This document shows positions 1 through 8,330 of a stretch of 64,000 bases of DNA, in pieces. The stretch lies in assembly GCA_964406105.1 (NCBI GenBank), contig CAYOQK010000021.1, forward strand, positions 80,855 through 144,854, read 5' to 3'. Source of the DNA: WGAB01 sp964406105 (GTDB lineage Bacteria > Hydrothermota > Hydrothermia > WGAB01). The position numbers and the translations under genes were made by a program. The stretch's first letter is position 1; the number at the start of each line of letters is the position of its first letter. The notes below the pieces were generated by a model that made no database searches, was not told the DNA's origin, and saw nothing but the letters and a program-made list of their open reading frames with translations.

Positions 1-2337
1 ATCCGGGGTTTCAGGCACCAGGTATAGGGGAAACACCGCCTCCACCGTGTCACCGGAAAACACAGGCCCCACAGATACCGAATCCACCGGCAACAGAGCG
101 TAGGGATGCAGGGGTACCAGCCGCACTGTAGCTCCGGCAAGGGGCTCGGTTCCAAGGAGGGTGAAGCGGAGGTGCACCTGTACGGATTCCGCAGCCTCAG
201 GGATGCCGTCTCCGTCGCCATACCCATGATCGTCATAGTCCACCCCTACCCAATGGAGCACGGCTCCCTGGGCCTCTACGGGGATACGTCGCAATACCGG
301 TACGAAACCGTTGGCTGTTACGGTGATCCGAACCGAGTCCGCTGTGGAGAGATACAGGGGGATTCGGGCCCAACCCTGGGCATCCGTGTAAACCCGCTGG
401 TACAGGTTCCCCCCGGGTTGCCACAGGACCACGGCTGCCTGGGGCAGCGGTTCCTGGTTGTCGGCGTTTCTTACCTGGATCTCCAGGGTATCCCAACCTA
501 TACGCAGAGAGGCGGGGATGGAAACGGCCAAGGTGCGGGGTGCCCCAACCCAAACGGGCAGGGCAGGGTCGCCCAGGAGCGTTTTGGACAAGTAAATGTA
601 GCGCTTGGTGGTGTTCCCTGAAACGGCCCAGAGGTGTTTGGTAAGGTAGAAGAGGCCCAAACCCAACACAGGCGCCGGGCTTTCAAAGAAGGCCCGGAAA
701 AAGAGCTGGTTCATGAAGAGATCGCTATAGGGATAGTCCAAGCGCACCGTGGCGATGCCCCCCACGATGCCGTTCTCGGTGCCCACCAGCAGGTATTCCA
801 GAATGCTGGTTTTGTCCCATCCTCCGCTGTGGCAGGTGGCGAGTTGGAGGATGGGCCATTGGTACCGGTTGGCCAGCAACTGGATCTCTGGGATGCCGAA
901 GGGAATGTACGGCTCTTTGTTCACCGCGAAGAAGGGGTAACTGCCGTGGGCCTCTACGAACATCAGACTCGCCCCTTGATTCACAGCGTTAACGAACTCT
1001 TCCACCGTGGTTTGATGGGTTTCGGTTTCGTACACACGCCTCCGCTCCAGCCATGTGGGGATGGCCTCGGCCACCCGCTCTGCCACTTTGTAACCCCAAC
1101 CGTTGGAACGATCTAAGTACGAGGCCGCCAGGATGACGTGGTTGAGGTATTCCGTGTTCATGAACAGCGAGTCGCCACCGGGCATGGTGCTATGGACCAG
1201 CACCTTCCACACGAAGCGCTCTGCCTGTTCCGGTGTGTTCAGTGGAACCCGCCCCACCAGGAGTTCTGGAAACATGTCCACTGAGTCTGCCCACTCCCCG
1301 ATGAGATCATCCCCGTCCCTGTTCCAATTGCCATCCAGATTGGCATAGAACCAGTCCGAGGGCGGGGTCCAGTCCGTATAGTTGCCGTGGGGGAGGGGGT
1401 GGTAGATCGTTTGATAGGGGACGAAGTCGGCATCCCCAGCCAGCAGCACGTACTGGATCCCCCAGGTTTGGTAAGCCTCCCGAAGGAAGTTGCGGATCTG
1501 GTCTGCCGAGTTTCGGCCGGAATAGTGGCTGAGGATCCAATCCACCGTATAGATGGCCGTGGGCAGGCCCCAAGCGGTGTGGAAGTCAGCCAGGGGCTGA
1601 AGGGCAGGTACAAAGGCTGTATCGGTGACGATGAGATAGGCATAGGGTCCCCTGTCCAGTTGACGGGCATGGGGCTGGGCCAGGTGGACCTGGCTTAAGG
1701 GTACCTCGGGGATGTGGGGCCGGTATGTGGCCAAGGCCTCGGGGTTATCCACCAGGTGCGCCACGAAGGTGTCCAGCACGTGGCGGACGCCGGCCACCGC
1801 CTGGCGGGGCACCATCCCGGGTTTCCGGGCCGGCCGTGTGTGTACCGTGAAGGTCAGGTGAGTGGCCACCTCCACGGTGCCACTCACGGGGTCAAAGCGA
1901 ACGGGGTTCACCTGTAGCACCGCAATCCGGTACCCTCCCAGGTTCCCCGTGGTGATCAGTTCCACCACCTGCGAGGGAAAGGGATGGGTTCCGTGGTAGA
2001 TCTCCGGCTTAGGGGCTGCTGTGGGCACAGCGGGCCCTCCGATGTAGGTCTCGGTTTGGGTGGGCTCAGGGATTCCCTTGGCCAGAAAAGCGAATTCCAG
2101 CGATTGGATTTCCACTTGATCCGCCTCGGTTCCAGGGGGGAGCAGCAGGTTCACCCCCACGGAGGGCAAGGCGGGTTCGCCCGACCGGGTATTGATGGCC
2201 GCATCAGGGTGAGAAATGCGGATCCAGCCTTGTGGGGTGTGCGAAACCGTGAACTCGGAGGGTTGGAAGGAAAGGGTGTAAGTGACACCGGCAAAAAGGC
2301 TCCCTGCGCTCAAGAGGAGCGGCAAAAAAGCACGCAT
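1..2337 (-). CDS. Gingipain-like C25 family cysteine peptidase, secreted (3' end outside window)
   Basis: The start codon is inside the window with GGAGG just upstream; about 779 codons are visible and the frame runs off the left edge. An N-terminal signal peptide (MRAFLPLLLSAGSLFA) is followed by a propeptide-like region (about 20-240) and a caspase-like catalytic domain. The probable catalytic His is about residue 464 (AHGSYPFF) and the Cys about 502 (ATCHSGGWD), the order seen in family C25. Strand-rich, Ig-like sequence follows. Known C25 proteases are exported and often surface-attached; the C-terminal sorting domain, if any, lies outside the window. It follows rplU after 84 nt, so it may be read through from that operon or have its own promoter. 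Family assignment is good; substrate is unknown. Confidence 0.85.
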   Translation of the reverse strand, partial: MRAFLPLLLSAGSLFAGVTYTLSFQPSEFTVSHTPQGWIRISHPDAAINTRSGEPALPSVGVNLLLPPGTEADQVEIQSLEFAFLAKGIPEPTQTETYIGGPAVPTAAPKPEIYHGTHPFPSQVVELITTGNLGGYRIAVLQVNPVRFDPVSGTVEVATHLTFTVHTRPARKPGMVPRQAVAGVRHVLDTFVAHLVDNPEALATYRPHIPEVPLSQVHLAQPHARQLDRGPYAYLIVTDTAFVPALQPLADFHTAWGLPTAIYTVDWILSHYSGRNSADQIRNFLREAYQTWGIQYVLLAGDADFVPYQTIYHPLPHGNYTDWTPPSDWFYANLDGNWNRDGDDLIGEWADSVDMFPELLVGRVPLNTPEQAERFVWKVLVHSTMPGGDSLFMNTEYLNHVILAASYLDRSNGWGYKVAERVAEAIPTWLERRRVYETETHQTTVEEFVNAVNQGASLMFVEAHGSYPFFAVNKEPYIPFGIPEIQLLANRYQWPILQLATCHSGGWDKTSILEYLLVGTENGIVGGIATVRLDYPYSDLFMNQLFFRAFFESPAPVLGLGLFYLTKHLWAVSGNTTKRYIYLSKTLLGDPALPVWVGAPRTLAVSIPASLRIGWDTLEIQVRNADNQEPLPQAAVVLWQPGGNLYQRVYTDAQGWARIPLYLSTADSVRITVTANGFVPVLRRIPVEAQGAVLHWVGVDYDDHGYGDGDGIPEAAESVQVHLRFTLLGTEPLAGATVRLVPLHPYALLPVDSVSVGPVFSGDTVEAVFPLYLVPETPD

Positions 2338-2421
2338 AAACCCACCTCCAGATAAACGTTCCGAATAGCGTCCGGTTAGGGGGGACGCCCGTTCAGTAAG
2401 AGCCACCTGTGTGTGCTAAGA

Positions 2422-2745
2422 TTAAGCCGATCCGGGGTGGATTTCCAGGACTTGGATCCGGGTGGCTTCCTGCCGGTGTCCCTTTTTGCGGCGATAGTTC
2501 TTGCGGCGTTTGTATTTGAAAACGATGACTTTAGGCTGTTTGAAGGTCTCCAACACCCGTGCCCTGACGTAGGCGCCGGACACATAGGGGTTTCCAACCT
2601 TCATGTGGTCGCCATCGCGAACGTAGAGGACCGATTTCAAGAGGATCTCCTCGCCTTCGTTGGCGTGGATCTTTGGAACTTCCAGGGTTTGTCCTTCTTG
2701 GGCCAGGAATTGAAAGCCTTTGATTTCCACGTATGCGTACTTCAT
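2422..2745 (-). CDS. rplU: Large ribosomal subunit protein bL21
   Basis: A 107-residue protein with the full L21 pattern: MKYAYVEIKGFQFLAQEG at the start, the VGNPYVSGAYV segment, and the basic KYKRRKNYRRKKGHRQ stretch that contacts 23S rRNA. Length is normal. Its start overlaps the end of secG, so it is translationally coupled as a late gene of the dcd-recA-tpiA-secG-rplU unit. In most bacteria rplU is followed by rpmA (bL27); here the next gene is a secreted protease and bL27 is not in the window. Confidence 0.97.
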   Translation of the reverse strand: MKYAYVEIKGFQFLAQEGQTLEVPKIHANEGEEILLKSVLYVRDGDHMKVGNPYVSGAYVRARVLETFKQPKVIVFKYKRRKNYRRKKGHRQEATRIQVLEIHPGSA

Positions 2746-3080
2746 TGCCCTTCTCCTTGTTGCGTTTGCTCAGGGGCCTGGAGGGGTTGCAGGGGTAAGG
2801 TTTGTTGCTGTTGCTGCAGGGCACGTTCAATGGCCGTCCCCGCCACCCGGTGGGGAGAGTTCATCAGGGAAAGGACCAGGGAAAGAACGAGATACAAGCC
2901 GCCCAGGACGGCAGTGAGTTTGGTAAAGAAGGTGGGGGCACCACGAACCCCCAGGATATTCTCTACGCCTCCGCCACCGAGGGCTGCGGTCAGGCCGCCG
3001 CCTCGGGGTTGCTGCACCAGGATCACCGCGATCAGGAGCAGCACGATCACCAGGTAGATCATGAGCAAAAGGGCCATCAT
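2742..3080 (-). CDS. secG: Protein translocase subunit SecG
   Basis: A 112-residue SecG with two membrane segments (about 3-21 and 55-74) separated by the family's glycine-rich QQPRGGGLTAALGGGG motif and the following ILGVRGAPTFFTKLTAVLG segment. The C-terminal tail is rich in Gln and is not conserved. SecG assists SecYE-dependent export. It lies 13 nt downstream of tpiA and overlaps rplU by 4 nt. The tpiA-secG order is common in bacteria, which supports the call. Confidence 0.95.
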   Translation of the reverse strand: MMALLLMIYLVIVLLLIAVILVQQPRGGGLTAALGGGGVENILGVRGAPTFFTKLTAVLGGLYLVLSLVLSLMNSPHRVAGTAIERALQQQQQTLPLQPLQAPEQTQQGEGQ

Positions 3081-3093
3081 CGCAGTCTTCTCC

Positions 3094-3864
3094 TTACGCC
3101 CCGGAAAAACGGGCGCGCTTGATTATAGCGGCAAAGGAATCGGCCTTCAAGGAAGCCCCACCCACCAGGGCACCATCAATATCGGGCTGTTCCGAGAGCC
3201 CGGCGATGTTCTCGGGCTTTACGCTGCCCCCGTACAGGATGGGAATCTCCTCGGCCCGAGCGCCCATCTCGGCCAGGATCCGCCGCACGTGGGCGTGCAT
3301 CTCCTGGGCCTGTTCAGGTGTGGCCGTGTGGCCGGTCCCGATGGCCCATACCGGCTCGTAGGCGATCAGCACCCGTTGGAGATCCTCCGGCGAAAGGCCC
3401 TGAAGGGATGCCCGCACCTGTTGTTCCACCACTTCTAAGGCGCGGCCTCCTTGCCGTTCCTCCAGCGTTTCACCCACACACACCACAGGGGTCAGCCCAT
3501 GGTCCAGGGCTGCTCGCACCTTGCGGGCTACGAACTCGTTGGTTTCCCCGAAGAGATGTCGTCGTTCGGAGTGGCCCAGAATCACAAAGTCCACGGCCAG
3601 ATCCTGCAGCATCACAGGGGAGATTTCACCCGTGAACGCCCCCTTCTCCGCGGGGTAAAGGTTCTGGGCACCCAGCAGGAAGGAGGCCCGGAGTTCGGTG
3701 CGGACCTGTAGAGCGGTTTCCAGGGCCGTAAAGGGAGGAGCGAAGCCGAAACGCACCGGGCCCGAGTACCCTTGAAGGGCCTTGTGGAAAGCCTCCAGGG
3801 TGGTGCGGGTTTCGGCCCGGGTTTTGTGCATCTTCCAATTGCCCAGAATATGGGGGATTCTCAT
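3094..3864 (-). CDS. tpiA: Triosephosphate isomerase
   Basis: Interconverts dihydroxyacetone phosphate and glyceraldehyde 3-phosphate. The 256-residue barrel carries all hallmark residues: GNWKMH (Asn9, Lys11), the electrophilic His98 in ILGHSERR, the catalytic base Glu170 in AYEPVWAIGTG with loop 6 directly after it, and the phosphate-binding LYGGSV. The start overlaps the recA stop (ATGA), so the two are coupled. Together with gap and pgk at 51-53 kb it covers lower glycolysis or gluconeogenesis. Confidence 0.98.
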   Translation of the reverse strand: MRIPHILGNWKMHKTRAETRTTLEAFHKALQGYSGPVRFGFAPPFTALETALQVRTELRASFLLGAQNLYPAEKGAFTGEISPVMLQDLAVDFVILGHSERRHLFGETNEFVARKVRAALDHGLTPVVCVGETLEERQGGRALEVVEQQVRASLQGLSPEDLQRVLIAYEPVWAIGTGHTATPEQAQEMHAHVRRILAEMGARAEEIPILYGGSVKPENIAGLSEQPDIDGALVGGASLKADSFAAIIKRARFSGA

Positions 3865-4892
3865 GATGTGGCCTCCGGTGTGGGTTCTATACCGAGAGCC
3901 TTGAGGATCTCGTGTTCCAGGGCCCGGGCCACCTCAGGGTGTTCCTTCAGGTACAGGCGGGCACGTTCGGCCCCCTGCCCCAGTTGCTTGTCGCCCCAGG
4001 AGTACCAGGCCCCCGAACGCTTCAGAATCCCGGTTTTCAGTCCCAGATCCAGGAGTTCTGCCTCCCGGGAGATGCCTTCGCCGTAGATGATTTCAAACTC
4101 GGCTTCGCGGAACGGCGGGGCCAGTTTGTTCTTGACCACCTTTACCCGCACCTTATTGCCAATGATCTGATCGCCGGCCTTCACGGCGCCGATGCGGCGG
4201 ATGTCCAGCCGTACGGAGGCGTGGAACTTCAGGGCCAATCCTCCAGGGGTGGTTTCGGGGCTGCCGTAGCTTTGCCCGATCTTCATCCGTACCTGGTTAA
4301 TGAAGATGGCGCAGGTGTTGGACTTGGAAAGCACGCCTACGAGTTTCCGCATGGCTTTGGCCATCAGCCGGGCTTGGAGCCCCACCTGGGAGTCGCCCAT
4401 TTCGCCGGTGATCTCTGCGGTGGGCACGAGGGCCGCCACGGAGTCCACCACGATCAGGTCTACGGCACCGCTTCGGACCAAGGTTTCGGCGATGTCCAGC
4501 GCCTGTTCCCCGGATTCGGGCTGGGAGATCAGCAGGTTGTCCAAGTCCACCCCCAACTGGCGGGCGTACTGGGGGTCCAGGGCGTGTTCGGCGTCAATGA
4601 AGGCTGCAATGCCGCCTTCTCGCTGCACATTGGCGATGGCATGCAGGGCCAAAGTGGTTTTTCCAGAGGCCTCTGGCCCGTAGATTTCCACGATTCGGCC
4701 TCGGGGATAGCCCCCCACGCCCAAGGCGATGTCCAGCGAAAGGGACCCTGTGGGGATCACGGGCACGCGTACCCGGGCCCGTTCTCCCAGCCGCATGACG
4801 GCCCCTTTGCCAAATTGCTTTTCAATCTGTTGAATGGCGGCCTGCAGGCTTTTAAACCGTTCCTCCTGCTCTTTGCTCTTTTTTTCTGCCAT
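3861..4892 (-). CDS. recA: DNA recombinase RecA
   Basis: 343 residues starting MAEKKSKEQEERFKSL. I chose this ATG rather than an upstream in-frame one because AGGAGG lies 8 nt before it and it matches the family start. Walker A GPEASGKT is at 72-79, the Walker B Asp at about 150 (LIVVDSVAALVP), and the L2 and core-domain segments are intact. Performs strand exchange in homologous recombination and would promote repressor autocleavage if an SOS system exists. It lies 13 nt after dcd; no inverted-repeat SOS box is obvious before dcd. The C-terminal tail is short and only mildly acidic. Confidence 0.98.
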   Translation of the reverse strand: MAEKKSKEQEERFKSLQAAIQQIEKQFGKGAVMRLGERARVRVPVIPTGSLSLDIALGVGGYPRGRIVEIYGPEASGKTTLALHAIANVQREGGIAAFIDAEHALDPQYARQLGVDLDNLLISQPESGEQALDIAETLVRSGAVDLIVVDSVAALVPTAEITGEMGDSQVGLQARLMAKAMRKLVGVLSKSNTCAIFINQVRMKIGQSYGSPETTPGGLALKFHASVRLDIRRIGAVKAGDQIIGNKVRVKVVKNKLAPPFREAEFEIIYGEGISREAELLDLGLKTGILKRSGAWYSWGDKQLGQGAERARLYLKEHPEVARALEHEILKALGIEPTPEATS

Positions 4893-4905
4893 AGAGATGC
4901 ACCTC

Positions 4906-5466
4906 CTATCGTTCCACCTTCGGGGGCACCACACCCCGCTGGGCCTGGTACTTCCCCTTGCGATCTTTGTAACTGATGCGGCACTCCTCGTCGGCCTCCA
5001 AAAAGATCAACTGGGCAATGCCCTCGTTGGCGTAGATCTTGGCCGGCAGGGGAGTGGTATTGGAGATTTCAATGGTCAGGTGTCCCTCCCATTCGGGTTC
5101 TAAGGGGGTGATGTTCACCACGATGCCACAGCGGGCATAGGTGGATTTTCCCAGGCAGATCCCCATGACTCCGCGGGGAATCCGGAAGTACTCCACACTG
5201 CGGGCCAAGCAAAAGGAATTGGGAGGGATGATGCACTCCTCGCCTTTGAAGTCCACGAGGGACCGAGGGTCAAAGTTCTTCGGGTCCACCACACTGCCCC
5301 ATACGTTGGTGAAGATCTTGAACTCGTCCGCCACTCGGATATCGTAGCCATAGGAGGAGAGGCCGTAGGAGATCCGGCCCTCACGGATGAGCCGGGGTTC
5401 AAAGGGCTCAATCATCCGGTGCCTTTCGCACATCTCTTGGATCCAGCGATCGTTTTTCAGTCCCAT
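4906..5466 (-). CDS. dcd: dCTP deaminase
   Basis: 186 residues starting MGLKNDRWIQEMC. Deaminates dCTP to dUTP for thymidylate synthesis, possibly also hydrolysing it as in bifunctional relatives. Visible family features are SSYGYDIRVADEF near 37-49, the nucleotide-binding LGKSTYARCGIVVN (105-118) and the proposed catalytic Glu133 in HLTIEISN. The reading frame continues upstream, but this ATG sits 7 nt after a TAAAAT box with TTTACA 17 nt further up, so the mRNA is probably leaderless. First gene of the dcd-recA-tpiA-secG-rplU unit; an SD-led recA start follows 13 nt later. Confidence 0.95.
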   Translation of the reverse strand: MGLKNDRWIQEMCERHRMIEPFEPRLIREGRISYGLSSYGYDIRVADEFKIFTNVWGSVVDPKNFDPRSLVDFKGEECIIPPNSFCLARSVEYFRIPRGVMGICLGKSTYARCGIVVNITPLEPEWEGHLTIEISNTTPLPAKIYANEGIAQLIFLEADEECRISYKDRKGKYQAQRGVVPPKVER

Positions 5467-5473
5467 GGCGGCA

Positions 5474-5502
5474 ATTTTAGGGGCATTCGGGGCGGCTGTA
5501 AA
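5474..5502 (-). promoter_or_regulatory. Promoter of the dcd-recA operon
   Basis: On the minus strand TTTACA (5497-5502), a 17-nt spacer and TAAAAT (5474-5479). The -10 box ends 7 nt before the dcd ATG. The opposing holB promoter is interlocked with it, so each -10 lies in the other's -35 region. Confidence 0.7.
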
Positions 5503-5504
5503 AT
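5476..5504 (+). promoter_or_regulatory. Probable promoter of holB
   Basis: A TAAAAT -10 box at 5499-5504 lies 7 nt before the holB ATG. The matching -35 position, TTTAGG (5476-5481), is weak. No Shine-Dalgarno is present, so translation would be leaderless. Confidence 0.55.
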
Positions 5505-5511
5505 CACCAAA

Positions 5512-6573
5512 ATGGCGGTGCGATACGAGTTTTCCGGGGTCGTGGGCCAAGCGCCCGCCAAGCGGATCCTGGTGGCTGCACTGCAGACCGGCCGGGTGGC
5601 GCCTGCATACCTGTTGGAAGGTCCTCCAGGGGTGGGCAAGGCCTCGCTGGCCCTGGCCTTTGCCCAAGCCCTGAACTGTACCCATCCCCACCGTCGCCCC
5701 TGTGGCGAGGGTGCAGTGTGTCGCCGCATCGCCCAGTTCCAGTTCCCTGACCTGTGGCCTTTGGTCCCCGATCGGGTGCGCCACGAGCCCTTAGGGGTAG
5801 AGGGCTGGATCCGGCCACCGGGGTTTCACCCCACCCTCAAGATCTCCATTGATCAGGTGCGGGAGGTGGAACAGGAGATCAGCCGTCCTCCGGTGGAGGG
5901 TCGCCGGCGCGTGGTGCTCGTCCTGAATGCCGAAAACCTCACCCTGGAGGCCCAAAACGCCCTGTTGAAGGTGCTGGAAGAACCCCCTGAGCACACGGTA
6001 TTCCTGCTGGTGAGTTCCAGCCCCACTGCAGTGCTGCCCACCATCCGGTCACGGTGTCGGACCCTACGGTTTACTGCGCTCTCGCAAGAGGAGTTTCGCC
6101 AGATCCCCTGGCCCACCGACCGAGTGCCCATCACCACGCTGTACCGGCTTTCTGGTGGGCGTCCGGGGACCGCCCGGCTCCTGTTGGAGCGGGCAGTACT
6201 CTCGCTGCGGAATGAGCTTTTGGACCGATGGCATGAGCAGGGGGTGCCAGGCCTGCTGGAGTTCCTTCATCTCAACGTTGGGGACCGTCAAGAGGCTCAT
6301 ACCCTCCTTTGGCTGTTGGCTCAGGTGGCCCGTGATCTGCTGCTGCTGAAGCTGGGATTGGAGCATCTGGTGGCCAACGTGGACCGCTTGGAAACGCTGC
6401 AGGCGCTGGCAAGCCGGGTTTCAGAAGCTGCTTTAGAAGGGCTTTTCCGAGAGATCCAAGAAGTGGACACGGCTTTCGCACGGAACATTGGGGCCCGAGC
6501 TGCTACACTCAGCGCCTTGGCTCCCTTGGTTCCTCCCTCATACCTGGACGTCCTGCCCCGTGGAGGACCGTAG
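5512..6573 (+). CDS. holB: DNA polymerase III subunit delta-prime (clamp-loader AAA+ protein)
   Basis: 353 residues starting MAVRYEFSGVVGQ, the usual opening of clamp-loader subunits; upstream in-frame codons overlap dcd and its promoter. Walker A is GPPGVGKAS (about 47-55). A Cys/His cluster of zinc-module type spans about 65-84 (CTHPHRRPCGEGAVC). The sensor region NALLKVLEEPPEHTVFLLVSS is intact, followed by an SRC motif (TIRSRCRTLRF). Helps load the sliding clamp at the replication fork. It could be tau/gamma, but it is too short and lacks that family's tail, so delta-prime fits best. Confidence 0.88.
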   Translation: MAVRYEFSGVVGQAPAKRILVAALQTGRVAPAYLLEGPPGVGKASLALAFAQALNCTHPHRRPCGEGAVCRRIAQFQFPDLWPLVPDRVRHEPLGVEGWIRPPGFHPTLKISIDQVREVEQEISRPPVEGRRRVVLVLNAENLTLEAQNALLKVLEEPPEHTVFLLVSSSPTAVLPTIRSRCRTLRFTALSQEEFRQIPWPTDRVPITTLYRLSGGRPGTARLLLERAVLSLRNELLDRWHEQGVPGLLEFLHLNVGDRQEAHTLLWLLAQVARDLLLLKLGLEHLVANVDRLETLQALASRVSEAALEGLFREIQEVDTAFARNIGARAATLSALAPLVPPSYLDVLPRGGP

Positions 6574-6585
6574 CGCAGGTCTATC

Positions 6586-7254
6586 TCACCCCGTGGGGAA
6601 CGGAGAACCGTAACGGCGTTCCAACTCAGCCCAGCGTTGTTTCAGCCGACGGGCGGCCTCTTCAGGGTCAGGGGCAGCGAAGACGGCGGAAACCACGGCG
6701 AAGAGATCAGGGCGAGCCTCTCGGTACAGTTGTTCCAGGTTTTCCAAGGTGATGCCCCCGATGGCCACCAGGGGGATGTGCAGGCGTTGACGGGCCTCTC
6801 GGAACACCGCTAAGGGCACTACAGGCTCTTCGGGTTTGGTGGGGGAGGGAAACACTGCGCCGAAGGCCACATAACTGGCCCCTTGGCGTTCCAGTTCCAC
6901 GGCCAGCTCTACGGAGCCATAGGCGCTGGCCCCGATGATGGCCTCTGGTCCCAGGATTCTCCGGGCCTCTGCCACTGGGGGGTCGTCCTTGCCCACGTGG
7001 ACCCCGTCGGCGCCGATGGCGCGAGCGATCTCTGGGTGATCGTTGACGATTAGGGGGACGCCATACCGGTGGCATAGGGTGAGCAGTTGGCGGCCTTCTT
7101 GGATCAGGGTTGCGGGTGGGGCGTTCTTGTGGCGGAGTTGGACAAGGTCGGCGCCGCCCTGCAGGGCGGCGCCGACCTTGTCCAGAAGCTGATGGGGAGG
7201 CGTTAAACGGGGATCTGTGATCACGTACAGCGGCCCGCGGTACCAGGCCCTCAT
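6586..7254 (-). CDS. thiE: Thiamine-phosphate synthase
   Basis: Couples HMP-pyrophosphate with the thiazole phosphate to give thiamine monophosphate. The 222-residue barrel has the family motifs LVQLRHKN (Mg/pyrophosphate), DGVHVGKDD, GASAYGSVELA and FGAVFPSPTKP, plus AIGGI near the C-terminus. The start overlaps the upstream AIR-synthase-like gene by 4 nt, so both are under the same TPP riboswitch. No other thiamine gene lies in the window. Confidence 0.95.
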   Translation of the reverse strand: MRAWYRGPLYVITDPRLTPPHQLLDKVGAALQGGADLVQLRHKNAPPATLIQEGRQLLTLCHRYGVPLIVNDHPEIARAIGADGVHVGKDDPPVAEARRILGPEAIIGASAYGSVELAVELERQGASYVAFGAVFPSPTKPEEPVVPLAVFREARQRLHIPLVAIGGITLENLEQLYREARPDLFAVVSAVFAAPDPEEAARRLKQRWAELERRYGSPFPTG

Positions 7255-8324
7255 GACAGCCCCTCTTCAAAGGCCCGCCGGATCGCACCCCAGAAGGGGT
7301 CTACCCTGGGGTGTTCCAAGGGTTGTCGGCCCTCCGGCGTCACAAGCCACCGCCCCTCTTCCGCGGGCAGCACCTCACCAATCTCTGCAGCGAGAATGCC
7401 CTTTTGTTCCAAGGCCTTCAGCAGAGCCTGAACCCGGTGCGGCCGCACCGTGATGATCAGAGTGCCCTCACTGATGGAGGTGTAGGGGTCCATCCCAAAG
7501 GCCTGGGTGATGGCCTCCACGGCCTCGGGAACCGGAATGCGGTCCCGGTGGATCTCCAGCCCCACGCCAGAGGCCTCTGCCACCTCGTACAGGCCGCCCA
7601 AAACCCCACATTCGGTGGCATCGTGTAGGGCGGTCACCCCCTCATGGCGCACGCCTACGGTTACGGCGGTGAGGGCGTCTTCCACGGTGCTCATCTGGTA
7701 AAACAGGGCCTGCCCTTGTTCAGCGATGGCCTCGCCCAGTTTCCGCTCAATGGTGCGGGGGAAGGTGGCGGCGAAGATGCCTGTGGCCTCAATGGCGGCT
7801 CCCTTGGTGATCACCACGCGGTCGCCAGGCTGAGCCATCTCCGGTGTGAGATACCGGTCCTCAGGACCCACGGCTAAGAACGTCGCGCCCCCCACCATGG
7901 GGTAATCGGTGCCGTCGTATCGGGCGGTGTGGCCAGCGACCACCGCGGCTCCGTACTTTTCCGACTCCTGGTGCCAAATGCGCCACACGATCTCAAATTC
8001 TTCCTCGGTGATGCTGATGGGCAGGTTGAAATCCGGGATCACGAAGGCCGGGGGAAAGCCGGAGGTGGTCACATCCGAAGCCAGGATGTGCCAGGAAAAC
8101 CAGGCTGCACGCTCCCAGCCGTACTGGGGAACGATGTAGATGGGGTCTGTCGTAATGGCCATCACCTGGCCGTTCCCGATGCTCACGATGCCTACGTCCA
8201 CGCCGTGGCGCGGCCCCACGAGCACATCTGCACGAGGAGCGCCCAGACGAGGGTAGATGAAGTGGTCAAAGAACTCCCGCGAGATCTTCCCGAGATCGGG
8301 AAACTGTACCTTGGGTTTTGCCAT
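7251..8324 (-). CDS. AIR-synthase-like (PurM/HypE/ThiL superfamily) protein in the thiamine operon
   Basis: 357 residues. The N-terminal half has the superfamily's nucleotide-binding features (GVDVGIVSIGNGQVMAITTD, WHILASDVTTSGFPPAFV) and the C-terminal half the second alpha/beta domain (KGAAIEATGIFAA, HDATECGVLGGLYEVAEASGVG). Members include ThiL (thiamine-phosphate kinase), PurM, SelD and HypE. The sequence reads closer to the HypE-like 'AIR synthase related' proteins than to classical ThiL. It is the first gene under a TPP riboswitch and is coupled to thiE, so a thiamine role is inferred, most simply phosphorylation of thiamine phosphate or a precursor. No hydrogenase genes are nearby. The SD (GGGAGG, 8331-8336) can be buried in a hairpin. 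Confidence 0.8.
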   Translation of the reverse strand: MAKPKVQFPDLGKISREFFDHFIYPRLGAPRADVLVGPRHGVDVGIVSIGNGQVMAITTDPIYIVPQYGWERAAWFSWHILASDVTTSGFPPAFVIPDFNLPISITEEEFEIVWRIWHQESEKYGAAVVAGHTARYDGTDYPMVGGATFLAVGPEDRYLTPEMAQPGDRVVITKGAAIEATGIFAATFPRTIERKLGEAIAEQGQALFYQMSTVEDALTAVTVGVRHEGVTALHDATECGVLGGLYEVAEASGVGLEIHRDRIPVPEAVEAITQAFGMDPYTSISEGTLIITVRPHRVQALLKALEQKGILAAEIGEVLPAEEGRWLVTPEGRQPLEHPRVDPFWGAIRRAFEEGLS

Positions 8325-8330
8325 CGTAAA

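Noticed and set aside
3912..4976. Long plus-strand open frame (354 codons) opposite recA
   Set aside because: Mirror of a strongly biased GC-rich gene on the other strand; its translation has no family sequence and recA is certain.
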